From Escallonia rubra (Eukaryota > Streptophyta > Magnoliopsida > Escalloniales > Escalloniaceae): a DNA stretch of 64,000 bases. Location: assembly GCA_033065855.1 (NCBI GenBank), contig JAVXUO010002167.1, forward strand, positions 1 through 64,000, in the 5' to 3' direction. This document shows, one piece after another, positions 60,001-64,000 of the stretch. Positions within the stretch are counted from its first letter, which is position 1. Every line of letters begins with the position of its first letter. The notes under the pieces were generated by a model that was not told the DNA's origin, did no database searches, and saw nothing but the letters and a program-made list of their open reading frames with translations. The translations under genes and the position numbers were made by a program.

Positions 60001-63000
60001 TTGAGCTTTCGTCAAAAGGGCAAAGTCAGGTCAGGTTGCTAGGTCAAAAGTATTTCAGAATTCAGACCAACAAAACTCTAGATGACCCAAACTCAACTCA
60101 CTAATCAAGCCTCTCAAACAGCGGAGAAGCCCCACAAATGGTCCAACATATTTGCGCAGATGTCCATGCACCCTAAAGACGTGAGCCAGGGTCTTCGACC
60201 GGACATTGTCTTCCTGAAACTTATATGGACCGGTGAGGGTTTCGCTAGCGTATACTGCTTTCTGAAAAACATGTCTTAGCCTGGTCATACTTTGAGAGGG
60301 GTCATTCAGTCCAAGTGCATTCCAACCAAAAGCATGACTTGCTTGAGCATAAAGCCAACTTGATGCACAAATAAAAGCCTCATTGTGAGATCAGGCACCC
60401 CATGTGCATTATGTTATAAGCAAACTGCTGTCACTGACACCAGCAACACGTAAGCAGCATATGCCTGGTTCTCCTCTTTATAATCCACTTTCTTCAGCAT
60501 AAACATCAGCTTATCACACAAATGCTTTCCTCGAAACTTACGCTCTAGCTGTCCTACATTGGAGCTCTTCCTCCCAATAACAGTCCCTTTGCTGCCTCAA
60601 GTTCCCTCTTCAGTTATTTATAAACTTACATTTACAAAAGTTCCTTTTTTCATCATCATCAATGCCTTTTGTCCCATACTAGGTGGGGTCAGTTACATGA
60701 ATCCTCTTCTTTAATTGTCTCCTATTGAGGCCAACATTCTCTGATAAGCTCATAGCAATCAAGTCTTTTCTCGCTGCTCCGTGGTATTTTGGGCTACCCT
60801 TAACCTGACACAAATCACTATCTCTCACCGACACACCAAAAAGGCCTACGTTAGATATGCCAAACCATCTCGAGGATGTTCTCTCATCTTTTCCTCAATT
60901 GGTACCAGGCTGCCAGCCCAAGCGTCTTTTGGATATCCTCGTTTCTTATTCTATCCGTCCTCCTGTGGCCACTCATCCACCTAAGCATTTGGATTTCAGC
61001 GACACTCATCTTTGGTGTATGTTGCTTCTTATTTGCCTAACATTCTGAACCCCACCAGTGTTATAACGTTTTCCCTCCAATATGAGGGGAATATTACAAT
61101 CACACAGCATTCCCGAAGTACACCTCCACTTTACCCAATCTCCCTCCTCGTGCAGTATTGATCCAAGATACCAAAATATATCCTTACTAGGTATTTCTTG
61201 CCCTCAGACCTCTTCTAGTCTTACTAAAATTGCATTCTGATTACTCTGTCCTCGTGCCACTTAACCATTTGGATTCTAAAGTTCTCCATGACTCTCTAAC
61301 ATACACCATGGGACCTTGTCCTATATACTGTTAGTAAGCTCTTGCAGATTCTTAGAGAAATCCAGTCGTAATTGGTAATTACTTATCTGATTTATGGCTT
61401 CCCTTGTACAATTGCACCTCGTACCTCCAAAGTAGCGTCGAACTGATCATAAGATCACATTTACACGGAACTCCCTCCCTCCCCTCCCCTCCATCTTTCC
61501 CTCCCTCCAACCAACTCGTAACTAGATATCAATGGTTCATATACCACACAAACTCGCAAATAAAGCTTAATTTGTCAAAATGTTCAAGAAAAGCAACCAA
61601 GACAATCACAAGACACTCTGAAATTACTTGTTTCATCATTATCTAACTCCAAGCAGGGTTTCATAGCTTAGCACAATGTTCATCAAAATTAAGATAAACT
61701 GATACTATCCAGGTAGCATATCTAAACTTATTGTGTCAAAATTCAGCGAGTCAACTGACCGAAGCCAACTCATGATTTTGTGAACAGTGGCTGTCTATTG
61801 GTGAAGTTGTAAGTGTGGATACAGGAGTCCTATCCCTAAACAAAGTGGATCTTTTTCCTTAAACGTCGTGAGTGCAACTATAACAACAGGTGAACTTGAA
61901 AGAAAGCAGTTCAAGTCAGGGTCAAGACAGAGGAGCAATTGAGGGCACCAAAATTTCTAATGTGAACTTTTTTGAGATATGCCTAAGATAGGCTTTTCAT
62001 GTTCTTTCAATGAGTACATAAGTATGTCAGAATTTGTGACACTGACAAAATGCAAGTCAAATGCAGTATATACTTATAACGGTACCACCGAGTGCGAAAA
62101 TCTAAAGGCCAAAGGATACGAACTCCGACTTCAAAGTTTCCACCAGGAAGAGCCGTGCAGTGGAGGGCATCATCAATGTCTTTGCATCCTGCATCGACAA
62201 GAAATGCAATGTGCAATTTTAACAACCAGACAAATACAGTGAATATTTGATTATATAAACTTTTCCAGTAAGAAGACTCTACATCACATACCTGGTGGGT
62301 CCACACTAAAGACAGTTAAATGACGCAAATCCTGTCTGATGGGATTTGCCAAATCTTCAGAAGACACAGACCAAGGTAATGGAGGCAGGCATGACAAAAC
62401 TTGGGCAGAAAAAGGTCTTGTATCTATATCATTGTCTATCAACACCACCTGCAGGATTGGACTTAAATTCATGAAAACTGAATAAAAAATTCTTAAGTTC
62501 CTAACAACAGCAAGATAACAAGAACAGAATTGACAAGCAGAAACAAGAAATATATGGTTTCCAACAGCTAAAAGATTAAAATTTGTAGAGGGATATTAAC
62601 ATAAGTATTCACACCCATAAAACAAGAGTAATTACAGTTTTCCCCTCACCTATTTGTGTCGAACAACTTACCTTGTTCACGTGTTTGTTTCAACAACCTG
62701 ACCCCTTGAACTATCAAGCGCACAAATTGCACCCAGATTTCAAATCTTGGAAAGAGAGCATAAAGTACTTTAAGGTTGAAGACGAGATATCTTGAATAGT
62801 CTAGGTTGGTGGTGACGGGTTCAAATTATTGATAGTTTGGGGGGCGGATTATCAAAAGAAACCCGATGGGCGCAAGTTGTTCAAGCAGAAGAGTTAGAGG
62901 GTGGGAACTGTATTTATCCCACAAAGCAAATAAAATAAACATAACTGACAGACACTAGATAACTGCGTACCTCACTTTCAGTATCTCTGTCACCTATATC

Positions 63001-63211
63001 TCCTATTGTCCTTACATAATGCCCTGAAGGATATCGTGATAAGCAATCCCAAGAATCAACCGCAACAACAATCCTTTTGTCCAAAAGGTTCCCGAGCTGT
63101 CGAGTCTTGATACGAACCTTAGGAATTCTGCGATCTTTGGAGACAAATAAAGCATGGGCAACACCACCATTACCTGCTGGCAAAGGCATGGGCTCCAAAG
63201 ATCCACAATAA
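51003..63211 (-). CDS. RRP44A: Exosome exonuclease RRP44/DIS3, C-terminal 582 residues (5' part outside window)
   Basis: Sixteen minus-strand exons join in frame, all GT-AG: 62971-63211, 62292-62448, 62120-62188, 59431-59556, 59256-59308, 58016-58122, 57184-57238, 56967-57066, 54805-54916, 53416-53536, 53243-53302, 53045-53150, 52867-52962, 51683-51764, 51545-51610 and 51003-51201. Read in order they start with a cold-shock-like domain ([18 protein letters not shown]). The RNB catalytic domain follows, with [18 protein letters not shown] (the metal-binding Asp cluster, intact), [35 protein letters not shown] and [20 protein letters not shown]-terminal S1-like domain ([21 protein letters not shown]) ends in QLTLL and TAA. 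RRP44 is the processive 3'-5' RNase of the nuclear/cytoplasmic exosome. The N-terminal PIN endonuclease region should lie beyond 64000. No stop or frameshift occurs, so the gene looks functional. Several introns are enlarged by transposons. Confidence 0.95.
51651..51671. repeat. (GA)n microsatellite
   Basis: A short GA run in an RRP44 intron between the exons at 51545-51610 and 51683-51764. Other GA/CT runs lie at 13074-13101 and 55967-55987. Confidence 0.85.
54322..54598 (-). mobile_element. TRIM retrotransposon in an RRP44 intron
   Basis: Two direct repeats of at least 63 bp (54322-54384 and 54526-54588) begin TGTTAAGTTACCAT(C/T)TGC and are over 90% identical by eye. Read on the minus strand, the first repeat ends ...GGTAACTTAACA and is followed at once by TGGTATCAGAGC (54525-54514), a perfect initiator tRNA-Met primer binding site. 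The second repeat is preceded by the purine run GTGAGGGGGAG, a polypurine tract. If the shared TGTTTTAATA is counted in the repeats, the flanks are both ATAAT, a possible 5-bp target duplication within AT-rich sequence. About 277 bp, no coding: a classic TRIM layout. Confidence 0.85.
54514..54525 (-). other. Retroelement primer binding site (initiator tRNA-Met)
   Basis: TGGTATCAGAGC on the minus strand, adjacent to the 5' LTR of the TRIM. It is complementary to the 3' end of initiator tRNA-Met, as in many plant Copia elements and TRIMs. Confidence 0.85.
55446..56539. mobile_element. Inverted-repeat element (GGGSSYGTACGYTTAC ends) in an RRP44 intron
   Basis: The left end GGGGGCGTACGCTTACAC and the reverse-complemented right end GGGCCTGTACGTTTACCC are similar. 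Both are followed by A/T-rich subterminal sequence with TTTTTGTATT. The flanks AAATGCTA and AAATGCCT agree at 6 of 8 positions, consistent with a decayed hAT-length duplication. The interior changes from GC-rich exon-like sequence (55630-55960) to GGTGGTTGTG-rich repeats (56030-56290). A related end lies at 35060. No transposase is seen; superfamily assignment is tentative. Confidence 0.65.
60640..61290 (-). mobile_element. RTE-type LINE 3' fragment in an RRP44 intron
   Basis: On the minus strand, frames around 61010-60930 read [18 protein letters not shown]. This is the hallmark of the C-terminal end of plant RTE-clade reverse transcriptases (MRMLRWM.G.TR.D.IRN..I). Upstream pieces at about 61130-61190 resemble [11 protein letters not shown] and a WVKWR motif. 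Downstream, [16 protein letters not shown] is the usual end, and it closes in (TGATGATGATG)AAAAAA, the short simple-repeat tail of RTE elements. Frameshifts are frequent. It lies in the same orientation as RRP44. Confidence 0.72.
61291..62119 (-). other. Remainder of a 2.56-kb RRP44 intron
   Basis: Sequence between the RTE fragment and the exon at 62120-62188. A CTCCCTCCCTCCCCTCCCCTCC run lies at about 61472. No further coding or transposon terminus is recognised. Confidence 0.5.
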
Positions 63212-64000
63212 CTGCATGATATCAAGAAGAGTTGAAGATATAAATCCTTTACCAGAAAGCCCAAGGAACTTTAGGCATAATAATAATCAGATTCCTATTG
63301 ACTTTTTACATACAAATACTCCACTGCATTCTCACCACTTAAACCACAATATACTCTTAACTTCCGAAGAACAAAATTGCCAACTAAAAGTCTCAATGTC
63401 TACTGAATGACGATATAGTACTTAAATTCCGAGTAATTTCCTTGGTCTCCTGAAAGACAAAGGAAACTACTAACTTTAGGCATAAAACGTAATCAAATTC
63501 CTATTGACTTCTTACGTACAAATATCCACACTACATTCCCATAACCTAAACGGCTAAACCACGTATGTTATTGATTTCTAAAGAAGAAAATTGCCAACTA
63601 AAAGTCTCAATGTCTCCTAAATGACGATAGTACTTAAATTCCAAGTAATTAAAAACCTATAAATTTCACTTAGCAAATATGTAGAGAAAAGTTGTAAGAC
63701 TAAATACGAATTTATTTTATAACAGGAAAGAAAAAAAAGCTCTTTCGAGCCTTCCTTTTTCCTGGAATAGTTGTCTCATTTTTCACTTCGTGGGGGAGTA
63801 TTGATGAGAGCATAGTTATGTTTATCTTCTTATGATTCCTTGTTATAGGCATATTTTGGTTCAGTTTGCAGTTTTCATCTCGAGGTCCCTTCGCTTTTAT
63901 CCTCTGCTTTGTTGTAGCCAACATTGCAGGGGAAGACCAATTCGTAAAATAGACTGCGGCAAGTGGAGCAAAAATGGGTGGAAAATGTCAAAGCCAATAA
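63212..64000 (-). other. Partial RRP44 intron with a diverged two-copy repeat
   Basis: A block starting TTAGGCATAA at 63271 recurs at 63476. The copies share CCTATTGACTT(T/C)TTAC, GCCAACTAAAAGTCTCAATG and GTACTTAAATTCC(G/A)AGTAAT at 205-212 bp spacing. The exon at 62971-63211 begins one base into a codon and no suitable upstream exon with a matching donor was found here. The preceding exons therefore lie beyond the window. The frame at 63712-63924 shows no RRP44 similarity. Confidence 0.6.

Noticed and set aside
59547..60288. Minus-strand frames of 133 and 77 codons within an RRP44 intron
   Set aside because: No motif recognised. They lie inside an intron fixed by well-supported flanking exons, and frames on both strands are equally open.
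63712..63924. Minus-strand frame upstream of the first RRP44 exon in the window
   Set aside because: Does not resemble any RRP44 region and has no donor that fits the phase of the next exon.

Overview
The window is nuclear DNA from a flowering plant, most likely a eudicot. Split genes with GT-AG introns encode plant-type proteins, AT-rich intergenic DNA is packed with plant transposon classes, and there is no operon structure. I cannot name the species.

Four host genes can be read with confidence. (1) 7634-11579 (+): five exons encoding a 154-residue plastid-targeted, glycine-rich single-membrane-span protein. (2) 19635-20576 (+): a single-exon F-box protein of the auxin-upregulated (AUF-like) type. 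(3) 45103-47910 (+): ten exons encoding a 425-residue PIN-LIKES (PILS) carrier. (4) 51003-63211 (-): sixteen exons for the C-terminal 582 residues of the exosome nuclease RRP44/DIS3; its N-terminal half lies beyond the right edge. PILS and RRP44 converge across a decayed LINE. A fifth host-derived piece at 34370 is the start of a TSR2-like ribosome-biogenesis gene, broken after about 54 codons.

The rest is mostly mobile DNA. 1.3-1.7 kb is a solo LTR with a target duplication. 3.4-4.7 kb is a 5'-truncated LINE with poly(A) and a 10-bp duplication. 12.6-18.6 kb is a nested cluster: a hAT element (8-bp duplication, transposase with three stops) sits inside a Mutator-like element (about 110-bp inverted repeats, perfect 9-bp duplication), which directly abuts a Helitron. 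A second Helitron of the same family is at 42.8-43.6 kb. 22.0-24.2 kb is another long-TIR element containing an LTR-like block with a near-perfect 255-bp tandem duplication. hAT-type non-autonomous elements with 8-bp duplications are at 28.7 and 39.9 kb. Two copies of a very short retrotransposon (TRIM), with primer binding sites for initiator tRNA-Met, lie in introns of two unrelated genes (9.2 and 54.4 kb). RRP44 introns also hold a 1.1-kb inverted-repeat element and an RTE-type LINE fragment.

The genes do not form a pathway. They are separate single-copy-style genes in transposon-rich DNA. I found no CRISPR array, rRNA or convincing tRNA, and no clear new multi-gene system. The most informative structures are the nested transposon stack, the TRIM pair in introns and the truncated TSR2 fragment.
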